A stretch of DNA of 23,551 nt from Candidatus Sericytochromatia bacterium (GTDB lineage Bacteria; Cyanobacteriota; Sericytochromatia; UBA7694; JACMQJ01): contig JACMQJ010000159.1 of NCBI GenBank assembly GCA_014377055.1, positions 1 through 23,551 on the forward strand, given 5' to 3'. Shown one piece after another: positions 1-6,406 of the stretch. Each line of letters begins with the position of its first letter. The stretch's first letter is position 1. The notes beneath the pieces were generated by a model. That model did no database searches, was not told the origin of the DNA, and was given only the letters and a program-made list of their open reading frames with translations. A program made the position numbers and the translations under genes.

Positions 1-366
1 AAGTTAAAAATAATTGATTTTAATAATTTAACCCTTGATATTGATTTTAAAGAAGAAAATGGCTTACTCATCTGTACTAATATTAAAGATCAAGGTGCTG
101 GTTATAATGCTGGTATTATGTCTGGAGATGAATTAATTGCAATTGATGGTTATAGAGTAAATAGTCAAACTTATGCAAAAAGAGTTAAGAGTATGTATAT
201 AGGACAAAATATAACTTTAACCCTTTCAAGAGATGAACGAATGATAGATAAAAAAATAAATGTTTCAGGGTCTAAGCTAGACCATATAAAGTTAGAAAAA
301 GTAATTAATCCAAGCCTAGAACAAACCAATTTTTATAATATTTGGCTTTCTGAATACAAGTTTTAA
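1..366 (+). CDS. M61-family (glycyl) aminopeptidase, C-terminal PDZ part; 5' end outside window
   Basis: Reading frame 1 is open from the first base to the TAA at 364-366, so the gene starts upstream of the window; the internal ATG at 118 is not a start. The 121 visible residues hold a PDZ domain: an ICTNIKDQGAGYNAGI stretch, then SGDELIAIDGYRV, then a strand LTLSRDERM. In M61 peptidases this PDZ follows the zinc-dependent HExxH catalytic domain and is followed by a tail of the form NPxxEQxxxYxxWL; here it is NPSLEQTNFYNIWL, which is what makes M61 more likely than HtrA or another PDZ protease. The catalytic domain itself cannot be seen, so activity is inferred from family membership. A hairpin terminator follows directly. 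Confidence 0.72.
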   Translation, partial: KLKIIDFNNLTLDIDFKEENGLLICTNIKDQGAGYNAGIMSGDELIAIDGYRVNSQTYAKRVKSMYIGQNITLTLSRDERMIDKKINVSGSKLDHIKLEKVINPSLEQTNFYNIWLSEYKF

Positions 367-375
367 TATTCTAAC

Positions 376-405
376 AAAAGTAATCTACTCAGATAGATTA
401 CTTTT
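376..405 (+). terminator. Perfect 12-bp hairpin after the M61 gene
   Basis: AAAAGTAATCTA pairs perfectly with TAGATTACTTTT across a 6-nt CTCAGA loop, starting 10 bases after the stop codon. The only T-run is the four T's inside the 3' arm, so termination efficiency is uncertain. Because the stem begins with AAAA and ends with TTTT it could also serve transcripts coming from the minus strand. Confidence 0.6.
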
Positions 406-430
406 GGTTATACTAAAAATTAATTCGTTT

Positions 431-604
431 TTAAAGCATAATTAAATTAAGTTCTTTTTCTAATTTTTTTCGGGCATTTGATTCCAACTTATTAATCATT
501 TCATCTGTTTTATAAATAACATCATGATTTGTTGATTCATCCGAATCATATTTGGATATAAGATTTAACCATTCTTGTTTTAAATCCTTAATTAAACTCT
601 TATC
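431..604 (-). pseudogene. C-terminal remnant of an unidentified gene
   Basis: On the minus strand 57 codons are open, read as DKSLIKDLKQEWLNLISKYD followed by a lysine/glutamate-rich helix NKLESNARKKLEKELNLIML and a TAA at 431-433. Composition is that of a normal soluble helical protein, not of random AT-rich sequence. There is no usable start: a TAG (605-607) lies immediately before the first codon, and the only in-frame ATG would leave 22 residues. The frame is lost exactly where the inverted repeat at 606-980 begins, which suggests that the repeat, or a rearrangement at its edge, cut the gene. I do not recognise the family. Confidence 0.45.
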
Positions 605-722
605 CTAAAAAATATATTTGTTCAAAACTGGTTTGCAAAATTCAAACGTTGTTTGGGTTGATCTACATCTCAATGGCATTAAGTTAAGAAATTAAAAATC
701 TGTAATGTTTACCAATTCTAAC

Positions 723-746
723 GTAGGGGTGTTTAACTAAACACCC
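723..746 (+). repeat. REP-like palindrome with GTAG foot
   Basis: GTAG (723-726) is followed by GGGTGTTTA, a 2-nt loop AC and TAAACACCC, a perfect 9-bp stem. A GTAG tetranucleotide at the 5' foot of a short GC-capped hairpin is the layout recognised by REP-associated Y1 transposases (RAYTs) in known REP systems. No RAYT gene is in this window. Confidence 0.5.
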
Positions 747-839
747 AAAATAAACGGTAAATACAACAAAACTCATAAATGATTATAATTATTGCCAAAG
801 TTGTTACTGATAAGCCAATATTTATATATACCGTTGACT

Positions 840-863
840 GTAAGGACGTTTAGTAAAACGTCC
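840..863. repeat. Second REP-like palindrome
   Basis: GTAA then GGACGTTT, loop AGTA, AAACGTCC: an 8-bp perfect stem, in the mirror position to the 723-746 palindrome within the larger inverted repeat. Read on the minus strand the foot is GTAT. Stem sequence differs from the first copy (GGACG instead of GGGTG), with both arms changed together, so pairing is kept. Confidence 0.45.
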
Positions 864-968
864 ATACAAACATTGATAATTCTATATTTCAGCTTTAACT
901 TAATGCCGTTGAGCTACAGTTCAACCCTCTTTGCAAAAAGCTGCAAACCAATTTTATTTGAGTATATA

Positions 969-1748
969 TTATATTTTTAAATCTATTCCAGAAAAAGATA
1001 AAATTATTAAAAGCAAACCTAAAACGATTCGATAATAACCAAACATCTTAAAACCATGTTTGCTTAAAAATTCAATAAAATATTTTATTGCTATTAATGC
1101 AACAACAAAGGCAACAACATTACCAACTAAAAGTGCGGTAATATCATCACGTTGAATTATTTTATACCCTTTAAGTAATTTATAAGCCGAAGCGGCAAAC
1201 ATTGTTGGAACAGCAAGAAAAAAAGAAAATTCAGCAGCCGCTTTTCTATTAAGACCTTGAGTTTGACCTCCAATAATAGTTGATGCGGATCGTGAAACAC
1301 CTGGAATAATAGCTATACATTGAAAAAATCCGATAATAAGTGCTTTTTTATAATCAATTGTTTCAATTTCATCTTTAGCATTTTCAAATATTTTATCAAT
1401 AAAAATAAGTATAATACCACCTATTAATAAAGAAAATGCTACAACCAAAGGATTACCTAATAATCTATCAATAACTTTATTAAATAAAAGTCCAATAATA
1501 GCTACAGGTAAAAAAGCAATAAAAAGCTTATAATAAAAATCAATTGAAGTAATGAATCTCTTCCAATATAATACTAAAACTGATAGAATCGCTCCAAATT
1601 GGATATTTACTTCAAATATTTTGGTAAATTCATCATTACCAATATTCATTATTGATGATGCAATAACCATGTGACCTGTTGATGATATGGGTAAAAACTC
1701 AGTTATACCTTCTATCACACCTAATATAGTTGCATGTAAAATTTGCAT
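969..1748 (-). CDS. uppP: Undecaprenyl-diphosphatase UppP (BacA)
   Basis: This integral membrane enzyme removes a phosphate from undecaprenyl pyrophosphate to recycle the lipid carrier used for peptidoglycan and surface polysaccharides. The 259 residues match the usual family length (about 260-275). The first signature is present as EGITEFLPISSTGH (residues 13-26, with the acidic residues E13 and E17, S23 and H26), and the second as PGVSRS (149-154, with R153). Several hydrophobic helices lie between and after them. The ATG is preceded by AAGGAATAAC, a good ribosome binding site. The gene is monocistronic as far as visible: the next minus-strand gene upstream (rpsI) ends about 350 bases away, behind a terminator. 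Its last codons overlap the edge of the inverted repeat at 606-980. Confidence 0.95.
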   Translation of the reverse strand: MQILHATILGVIEGITEFLPISSTGHMVIASSIMNIGNDEFTKIFEVNIQFGAILSVLVLYWKRFITSIDFYYKLFIAFLPVAIIGLLFNKVIDRLLGNPLVVAFSLLIGGIILIFIDKIFENAKDEIETIDYKKALIIGFFQCIAIIPGVSRSASTIIGGQTQGLNRKAAAEFSFFLAVPTMFAASAYKLLKGYKIIQRDDITALLVGNVVAFVVALIAIKYFIEFLSKHGFKMFGYYRIVLGLLLIILSFSGIDLKI

Positions 1749-1818
1749 GTTATTCCTTTTTGATTTTCATTTTTTTCTCTTATTACCTCCTTTGTTCTTG
1801 TCCCCTCCTTTTCTTTGT

Positions 1819-1949
1819 TCCTTCCTTTACAAAGTAAGGTTAGGATGGATTAGAGGGTTAAGGTGGATCAGAGAGGACTGGGGGTTAAGATTGAAATTTA
1901 AATTTATTTTTCAGTCCCCTCTCTTTTCAAAGAGAGGGCTAGGGTGAGT
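1819..1949 (+). repeat. Two degenerate direct copies of a hairpin repeat
   Basis: Copy A (1819-1849) reads CCTTCCTTTACAAAGTAAGG then TTAGGATGG; copy B (about 1916-1948) reads CCCTCTCTTTTCAAAGAGAG then GGCTAGGGTGAG. Both have the same plan: a pyrimidine arm, a short loop around TTTTCAAA, a purine arm, then TTAGG-like sequence. In B the stem CCCTCTCTTT / AAAGAGAGGG (1917-1926 with 1929-1938) is perfect; in A it is weaker. A further CCCCTCCTTTTCTTTG at 1802-1817 may be a third partial copy. The spacer 1749-2097 between uppP and rpsI otherwise holds only the rpsI terminator and a small palindrome at 2039-2055. Confidence 0.5.
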
Positions 1950-1957
1950 TTCTTAAT

Positions 1958-2017
1958 AAAAAAAAACAGGATATTAGTTTATTTAGCTTTGTAAGCTTGA
2001 TAAAACAATACTCCTGT
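1958..2017 (-). terminator. Terminator of the rplM-rpsI operon
   Basis: On the minus strand ACAGGAGTATTGTTTTA pairs with TAAACTAATATCCTGT (one bulge, some mismatches). A smaller AGCTT/AAGCT hairpin sits inside the loop. A run of at least nine T's follows (the A-run at 1958-1966 on the plus strand). It lies 80 bases past the rpsI stop. A shorter perfect palindrome (ATCACAT, TAC, ATGTGAT; 2039-2055) lies between stop and terminator. Confidence 0.65.
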
Positions 2018-2097
2018 ATTGATAACTTAATTCTAAAAATCACATTACATGTGATATCTTAAGTAAATCCAAAATCGCTGTATAGCGTAATAAGAAA

Positions 2098-2499
2098 TTA
2101 TCTCTTAGAGAATTGGAATTTCTTTCTTGCACCCTTTTGACCAGGTTTCTTTCTTTCTTTAACTCTTGAATCTCTAGTTAAAAAGCCTTGAGCTTTAAGA
2201 ACTGATCTATATTCTTCATTAACTTCTAACAGTGCTCTTGACACTCCATGCCTGATAGCTCCAGCTTGACTAGCTACTCCGCCACCTTTAACATTAACAA
2301 AAACATCCCATTTTCCATCTTCAGAAATTAATTCGAGAGGAGCTACAACCATTCTTACTAAAGTTCTACGATTACCAATATAATCAGCAGATGTCTTGCT
2401 GTTAATTGTCATTTCACCTTTACCAGGTCTGAGTCTTACTCTAGCTACTGCAGTTTTTCTTCTTCCTGTTCCCCAGTAATAAGTTTTCTTAGTTTCCAC
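2098..2499 (-). CDS. rpsI: 30S ribosomal protein S9
   Basis: The product is the small-subunit protein whose C-terminal tail reaches the P-site tRNA. At 133 residues it has the normal length, with the N-terminal YYWGTGRRKTAVARVRL motif, the GGGVASQAGAIRHGVSRALL core and the invariant basic C-terminus ending KFQFSKR. The start is GTG (2497-2499), inside the last codons of rplM (11-bp overlap). GGGAG sits nine bases upstream within rplM, so the two genes are translationally coupled. The rplM-rpsI order is conserved across bacteria. A terminator follows at 1958-2017. Confidence 0.97.
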   Translation of the reverse strand: METKKTYYWGTGRRKTAVARVRLRPGKGEMTINSKTSADYIGNRRTLVRMVVAPLELISEDGKWDVFVNVKGGGVASQAGAIRHGVSRALLEVNEEYRSVLKAQGFLTRDSRVKERKKPGQKGARKKFQFSKR

Positions 2500-2947
2500 T
2501 TAATAATTCTCCCTTGTCTGATAATTCTAATGTTCTTGGTTTTTGTGATACATGAGGATGATCAGGTGTGTTATAGATATTTAACTTACCATATTGTGCA
2601 TCTCCCAATCTATTGTGAGGTAACATACCTTTAATAGCTTTTTCAAGAACTCTATCAGGATGTGTTTTTAAAAGTTTTTCTAAGTTAATCTGTTTGTGAC
2701 CACCTGGATAACCAGAATGTCTGTGATAGATTTTATCTTTTAATTTGTTACCAGTAACTTTGATTTTATCAGCATTGGTAATAATTACAAAATCGCCACA
2801 ATCTAAATGTGGTGTAAAGGTAGGTTTATTCTTACCTCTCAAAATGTCTGCAACAGCAGATGCCAAACGACCAAGAGTTTTTCCTTCTGCGTCGATGTGT
2901 ACCCACTCTCTTCCACGTGTATCAGTGGTAGGCATAAAAGTTTTCAT
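2489..2947 (-). CDS. rplM: 50S ribosomal protein L13
   Basis: L13 is an early-assembly protein of the large subunit. The 152 residues are slightly longer than the E. coli form (142), with a short N-terminal and C-terminal addition. Family motifs are clear: WVHIDAEGKTLGRLAS near the start, GDFVIITNADKIKVTGNK, YHRHSGYPGG, and KGMLPHNRLG. The ATG is preceded by AAGGATG at proper spacing. The transcript starts from a strong promoter at 3021-3050 and continues into rpsI, whose start overlaps the rplM end. Confidence 0.97.
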   Translation of the reverse strand: MKTFMPTTDTRGREWVHIDAEGKTLGRLASAVADILRGKNKPTFTPHLDCGDFVIITNADKIKVTGNKLKDKIYHRHSGYPGGHKQINLEKLLKTHPDRVLEKAIKGMLPHNRLGDAQYGKLNIYNTPDHPHVSQKPRTLELSDKGELLSGN

Positions 2948-3020
2948 ACAATATCATCCTTCATCATAATTTGTTTTTAAATTTAAGTTTATTAAAGGTT
3001 AGTTTAATACAAACTTAGCT

Positions 3021-3050
3021 ATTATACTAATAATATTTAACCTCAGTCAA
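3021..3050 (-). promoter_or_regulatory. Sigma-70-type promoter of rplM-rpsI
   Basis: On the minus strand TTGACT (3045-3050) is followed after 18 bases by a perfect TATAAT (3021-3026). The expected start of transcription lies near 3014, giving a leader of about 67 nt before the rplM ATG. This is the best consensus match in the window, in keeping with ribosomal protein genes. Confidence 0.7.
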
Positions 3051-3156
3051 TATATTAAGAGTTATTTTTTTCAATATTAACAAAAATATATCAAAACTTT
3101 ATTGATCTATGATTTAATAATTGGATTGAAAATTTTAATTTTGATTGATATAGTTT

Positions 3157-4533
3157 ATGAAAATATTATTTCCTGTAGTTGAATATCAACCCATAGCGGG
3201 TGTAGGTAAGTTAGGGACAGACGTAGAAAATCTGGTTAAGCATTTGAGCGAATCAGGACAAGAAATATCCGTTTGCTTACCATTTTATAATAATTTATTT
3301 GTTTCAAATTATAAAATAGAATTTGTATCCAACAAAACCTTATATATTTCTGGTTTGGCTGTCAGCTTTTGGAAGACATCAATTAATAATATAACTGTCT
3401 ATCTGATAAAGAACGATGAATTTTTTAGTTTTAGACAAAATATCTATGGTTATGATGATGATGTGTATCGTTTCACTTTTTTTTCTCTTGCGGTTATTGA
3501 GTTAATAAAAATATTGGGTGATAAACCCGAGATAATTCATATTCACGATTGGCATACAGCAATTATTCCTCTTCTATTAGAAATTAATAACATAGATATA
3601 AAAACAGTTTTAACAGTTCATAATATAAGGTATCAAGGAATGGGAGATTTAAATTTACTTAATTTTGCAAGCGTTGACTATAATTACTTCTCTTCTGGGA
3701 CAATAGAGTTTTACAATAGTGTAAATCTTCTAAAATCTGGTTTATTTTTTAGTAACAAAGTTTTAACCAATTCAAAATTTTATTTAAAAGATATTCAAGA
3801 TAGCTTTATTGATTCTTATGGATTAAATGGTGTCTTAAAACTAATTGAATCTAAGAGCCAAGGTATAAGCTTTGGAGTTGAAGAAAGTTATAATCCAAAA
3901 ATAGATAATATTATTGTATCAAACTATGATCTTAGTGATATTTCTGGTAAGTTTGAATGTAAAACTCAATTACAAAAAGATTTGGATTTACCTGTTCATT
4001 CTGAAATACCTCTAATAGTTATTCCATCTCAATATATTTCGGATACTGAAGTATGGCTTTTAAATAGAATAATGCCTTATTTAGTACGGATGGAAGTACA
4101 AATTGTTATTCTGGGAAATAAGCTTGCCGATTTTGAAAAAAATGTTAGAGAAGTTGCATTTAGATTAAATTGTATTGTTGTTTCGGTTGAAGAAAATGAG
4201 CAAAATTTGAGAAAAGTATTTTCTGGAGCTGATATATTTTTAGATATTTCATTAAAATCATACAATGACCATCTAATAAAAATTGCTTTAAAATATGGTG
4301 TAATTCCCATAGTTTTTAATGAAAGTCCCGATTTAGAGATAGAAGAAAACAAGTTTAGAATCTTTAATTTTACCGCTGAGGATCTCATTAATACAATCAA
4401 ATATACGATCAATAGGTATTATCATCTTGAAAAATGGAATGAGAAAGTTAGAAAATGTATGACCTATGATTTTTCTTGGCAAAAAACTATTAAAGAGTAT
4501 ACAAACATGTATAAAGATTCATTAATTACTTAA
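3157..4533 (+). CDS. GT5 glycogen/starch synthase-like protein, probably catalytically inactive
   Basis: The 458-residue protein has the two-lobed GT-B plan of bacterial GlgA (about 477 residues). N-lobe landmarks are intact: IIHIHDWHTAIIPLLL (126-141), TVLTVHNIRYQG (150-161) and NLLKSGLFFSNKVLTNSKFY (190-209). The residues that bind ADP-glucose and act in catalysis are not. The usual KxGGLGD near the N-terminus is AGVGKLG (14-20), so the lysine is alanine. The RxxxxKG site is replaced by SQYISDTEVW (291-300). The SRFEPCGL loop with the catalytic glutamate is SLKSYNDH (365-372), although the following ALKYGVIPIV aligns without gaps. I infer a pseudoenzyme or an enzyme of changed specificity. 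No clear SD precedes the ATG. The stop overlaps that of the convergent DUF4230 gene. Confidence 0.75.
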   Translation: MKILFPVVEYQPIAGVGKLGTDVENLVKHLSESGQEISVCLPFYNNLFVSNYKIEFVSNKTLYISGLAVSFWKTSINNITVYLIKNDEFFSFRQNIYGYDDDVYRFTFFSLAVIELIKILGDKPEIIHIHDWHTAIIPLLLEINNIDIKTVLTVHNIRYQGMGDLNLLNFASVDYNYFSSGTIEFYNSVNLLKSGLFFSNKVLTNSKFYLKDIQDSFIDSYGLNGVLKLIESKSQGISFGVEESYNPKIDNIIVSNYDLSDISGKFECKTQLQKDLDLPVHSEIPLIVIPSQYISDTEVWLLNRIMPYLVRMEVQIVILGNKLADFEKNVREVAFRLNCIVVSVEENEQNLRKVFSGADIFLDISLKSYNDHLIKIALKYGVIPIVFNESPDLEIEENKFRIFNFTAEDLINTIKYTINRYYHLEKWNEKVRKCMTYDFSWQKTIKEYTNMYKDSLIT

Positions 4534-5114
4534 TTCTCAATTTTTGTTTTTTGAAATTCAATATTTATATAATCAAAATTCATTGCTTTGAATATAGACC
4601 TGAGAATATTTTCAGCTGATTTTTTTGCCTGTTCAATATTTTCTTTATTATTAGCTTTAACTTTCATTTGATCAAATAATTCTATTGAAACTTTCTTTTT
4701 TAAATCTTCAAAATATTGTTGTGAAGTAAGTATGCCTTTATTTAACCCAATGAAGTCAATTGAATCAGGATTAACAACTAAATCCAATAATTTGACGTCA
4801 GGTAATTTTAGATAAATTGTTTTACCTTTTATAGTCAAAGAAATATTTTTATCAAAATCAATGCCATAAACAGCTCTACCAGTTTCTATTACTGAAAAGC
4901 TATTAATATCAATTCCCATCCATGAGCTTTCTTCATAACTTTTGTAGGTAAATAACTCAGCCTGTAGCACATCTAGCCTTTTTATCTCTTCTAGTTTGGT
5001 TATTATTGTCTGACTATCAAATTTTGGCTGATAAAAAAAGTTTTTGTAAATAAATGAAAAAATTAATAAAAATAACAATAAAAATAAAAGGTTATTCTTG
5101 ATTATTTTTATCAT
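4530..5114 (-). CDS. Membrane-anchored DUF4230 protein
   Basis: The 194-residue protein has a short cytoplasmic N-terminus, one strongly hydrophobic helix (about residues 8-26) with no lipobox or signal-peptidase site, and an extracytoplasmic domain. The domain resembles DUF4230: an early LQAELFTYKSYEES strand, a VYGIDFDKNISLTIKGKTIY segment, LPDVKLLDLVVNPDSIDF, and a C-terminal amphipathic helix rich in K/E ending in FDYINIEFQKT. DUF4230 proteins have no known biochemical function. The gene begins three bases after the stop of the TPR/coiled-coil gene, so the two are probably co-translated. It is the last gene of a three-gene minus-strand operon and its stop overlaps the stop of the convergent GT5-like gene by four bases. 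Confidence 0.65.
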   Translation of the reverse strand: MIKIIKNNLLFLLLFLLIFSFIYKNFFYQPKFDSQTIITKLEEIKRLDVLQAELFTYKSYEESSWMGIDINSFSVIETGRAVYGIDFDKNISLTIKGKTIYLKLPDVKLLDLVVNPDSIDFIGLNKGILTSQQYFEDLKKKVSIELFDQMKVKANNKENIEQAKKSAENILRSIFKAMNFDYINIEFQKTKIEN

Positions 5115-5117
5115 AAA

Positions 5118-5768
5118 TTACTCAGGTGTACCAGATTTATTAGCCCAATTGTATCGTTTTGGTAAAATACATATTTCCAGAATAGTTCCTAATATTTTTG
5201 AATATTCTTCATTTTTTTTAAATCTTTTAACTTTTCTTAATTCCTTTTTGTGCATTTCGATCTTATCAAAATTTTCCATCATAATATTTTTTAAAGCAAT
5301 AAGCTCATTCTCTTTTTTTGATTTACGAAAATATCTAAAAATAAAAAATCCTTGATTCATACTTTCTTCTATTACTTTAACTTCAAGCTTTACTTTTTCA
5401 TTTTTCTTTTTAATTGAGATAGCTTTTTTTCTGATTGTGTCACTTAACTCGTTTAAATCATTATATTTTTGCTTGTATTCTGCACCACCATGCTCATAAA
5501 AATCCTTACTTAATCCTATAACCATACTTTTTAAAAGATGAAGCGTAGGTATATGTTTTCGATCAATATCAAGGGCTGATATTAAAAAACTAATTGCTTT
5601 GTCTGAATTTGACTCGTTAAGACTTATTAATGCCCATTGATACAAATAATCAGCGGTTGGTGAAAAACCAAGCTTTTTTTTGTATTTGTCATAAAGAGAT
5701 GGCTCTAAAACTCTCTCAAGGATGTTACTAATAGGGAGTTGCTTAAGCTTTTCTTTCTCTTTTTCCAT
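5118..5768 (-). CDS. TPR-like / coiled-coil protein of unknown function
   Basis: I do not recognise a named family for these 216 residues. Residues about 38-82 look like one or two tetratricopeptide helices (YLYQWALISLNESNSDKAIS, then a second helix pair starting ALDIDRKHIPTL). Residues about 95-185 are lysine- and glutamate-rich and likely helical or coiled-coil, broken by a short hydrophobic patch GFFIFRYFR around 140-148. There is no signal peptide; the protein should be cytoplasmic. It lies five bases after the acidic-protein gene and three bases before the DUF4230 gene. I infer that it connects a cytoplasmic partner to the membrane protein encoded next. Confidence 0.6.
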   Translation of the reverse strand: MEKEKEKLKQLPISNILERVLEPSLYDKYKKKLGFSPTADYLYQWALISLNESNSDKAISFLISALDIDRKHIPTLHLLKSMVIGLSKDFYEHGGAEYKQKYNDLNELSDTIRKKAISIKKKNEKVKLEVKVIEESMNQGFFIFRYFRKSKKENELIALKNIMMENFDKIEMHKKELRKVKRFKKNEEYSKILGTILEICILPKRYNWANKSGTPE

Positions 5769-5773
5769 AATTT

Positions 5774-6355
5774 TTATTTACGATTATTTAACCATTTTAA
5801 TACAAAAGAAGCATTGGCATTGGATACTTCTTCAGAGGAAGTAATTTCATCTAACTTTGACAAAAACTCTTTTTTTTCTTCATTAGACACTTTATCTCTA
5901 GCCAAAAAGTTCATACTACCATTAATCATTTGTTCTTTATGTCGACTTGATAAATTAATAGTTTCTTTGGCTTCAGACTGTGAAACACCTTTAACTAAGT
6001 CCTTAACTAGCTTATTTACTTCTTTTTCAACGTCTTCTTTATCATTAGCAACTGGTTTTTTAACAGATACTTTTCTTGAAATTAAAGTGACTTTACCTGT
6101 TTTTATCTCTTTAACTTTTTCTTCTTCAGAAACATTTTCTTCAATAGTGATAATGTCATCATCTTCAAATTCTTCATCTAAATCTGATAACTCTGGATCA
6201 GCTAGATCTTCAGCAGATAAATCTTCGACATCTATACCATTAAGTATTTCTCTGTCAAGAAAATCCATACCACCATTTAAAAAATCAACCTTTGAATTGG
6301 ATGATCCACTTTTACTCAATTTTAAAGAGCTTTTATCTTTAGAATCTTTTGCCAT
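5774..6355 (-). CDS. Acidic hypothetical protein with a repeated NGxMxFLxR motif
   Basis: These 193 residues match no family I know. The N-terminus is serine/lysine-rich. Residues 41-83 are highly acidic (EDLADPELSDLDEEFEDDD and on) and probably disordered, and a helical C-terminus ends in ASFVLKWLNNRK. A short motif occurs twice: NGGMDFLDRE at 27-36 and NGSMNFLARD at 145-154, which may be twin docking or assembly motifs. There is no signal peptide or membrane segment. GGGGA lies about ten bases before the ATG. The gene is first of the three-gene run ending at 4530, and 51 bases downstream of the Rpn gene on the same strand. Confidence 0.6.
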   Translation of the reverse strand: MAKDSKDKSSLKLSKSGSSNSKVDFLNGGMDFLDREILNGIDVEDLSAEDLADPELSDLDEEFEDDDIITIEENVSEEEKVKEIKTGKVTLISRKVSVKKPVANDKEDVEKEVNKLVKDLVKGVSQSEAKETINLSSRHKEQMINGSMNFLARDKVSNEEKKEFLSKLDEITSSEEVSNANASFVLKWLNNRK

Positions 6356-6406
6356 TTAAGATTTTTCCCCAGCAATATTTCTCAAAAATGCTTTTTTATA
6401 TATTAT

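Larger units (their letters stand above)
606..980. repeat. Large imperfect inverted repeat, probable remnant of a mobile or MITE-like element
   Basis: The left arm (about 606-763) and the right arm (about 822-980, read backwards) can be aligned. The best block is 655-687 against 895-927 reversed: 28 of 33 positions agree, with the final 13 bases GGCATTAAGTTAA identical. Other matching blocks are TGGTTTGCA (629-637 against 945-953 reversed), an AATGTTT, one GC-capped hairpin in each arm (723-746 and 840-863), and AACGGTA near the centre (754-760) against TACCGTT. The right end overlaps the last codons of uppP. No transposase is encoded. This block fills most of the 600-bp spacer between the M61 gene and uppP. 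Confidence 0.6.

Noticed and set aside
723..863. A CRISPR array made of the two palindromes
   Set aside because: There are only two units, in opposite orientation, with different stem sequences and no regular spacing.
1687..1947. An 86-codon plus-strand open frame
   Set aside because: It runs antisense to the uppP start and through the hairpin repeats; the low-complexity Phe/Leu/Arg product reflects the repeat sequence.
3125..3153. TTGAAA-17-TATAGT promoter-like pair before the GT5-like gene
   Set aside because: The -10 box is three bases before the ATG, so transcription would start inside the coding sequence; possible only if the true start is further in, which the conserved N-terminus argues against.
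5774..6355. Acidic protein as a FlgM-like anti-sigma factor
   Set aside because: The INGS segment is only a chance match; the FlgM helix pattern around it is absent and no flagellar genes are near.
5739..6359. A 206-codon plus-strand open frame across the acidic-protein gene
   Set aside because: It is the exact antisense of a gene rich in GAA/GAT/AAA codons, which read as serine, phenylalanine and leucine runs; there is no SD or domain and its composition is non-protein-like.
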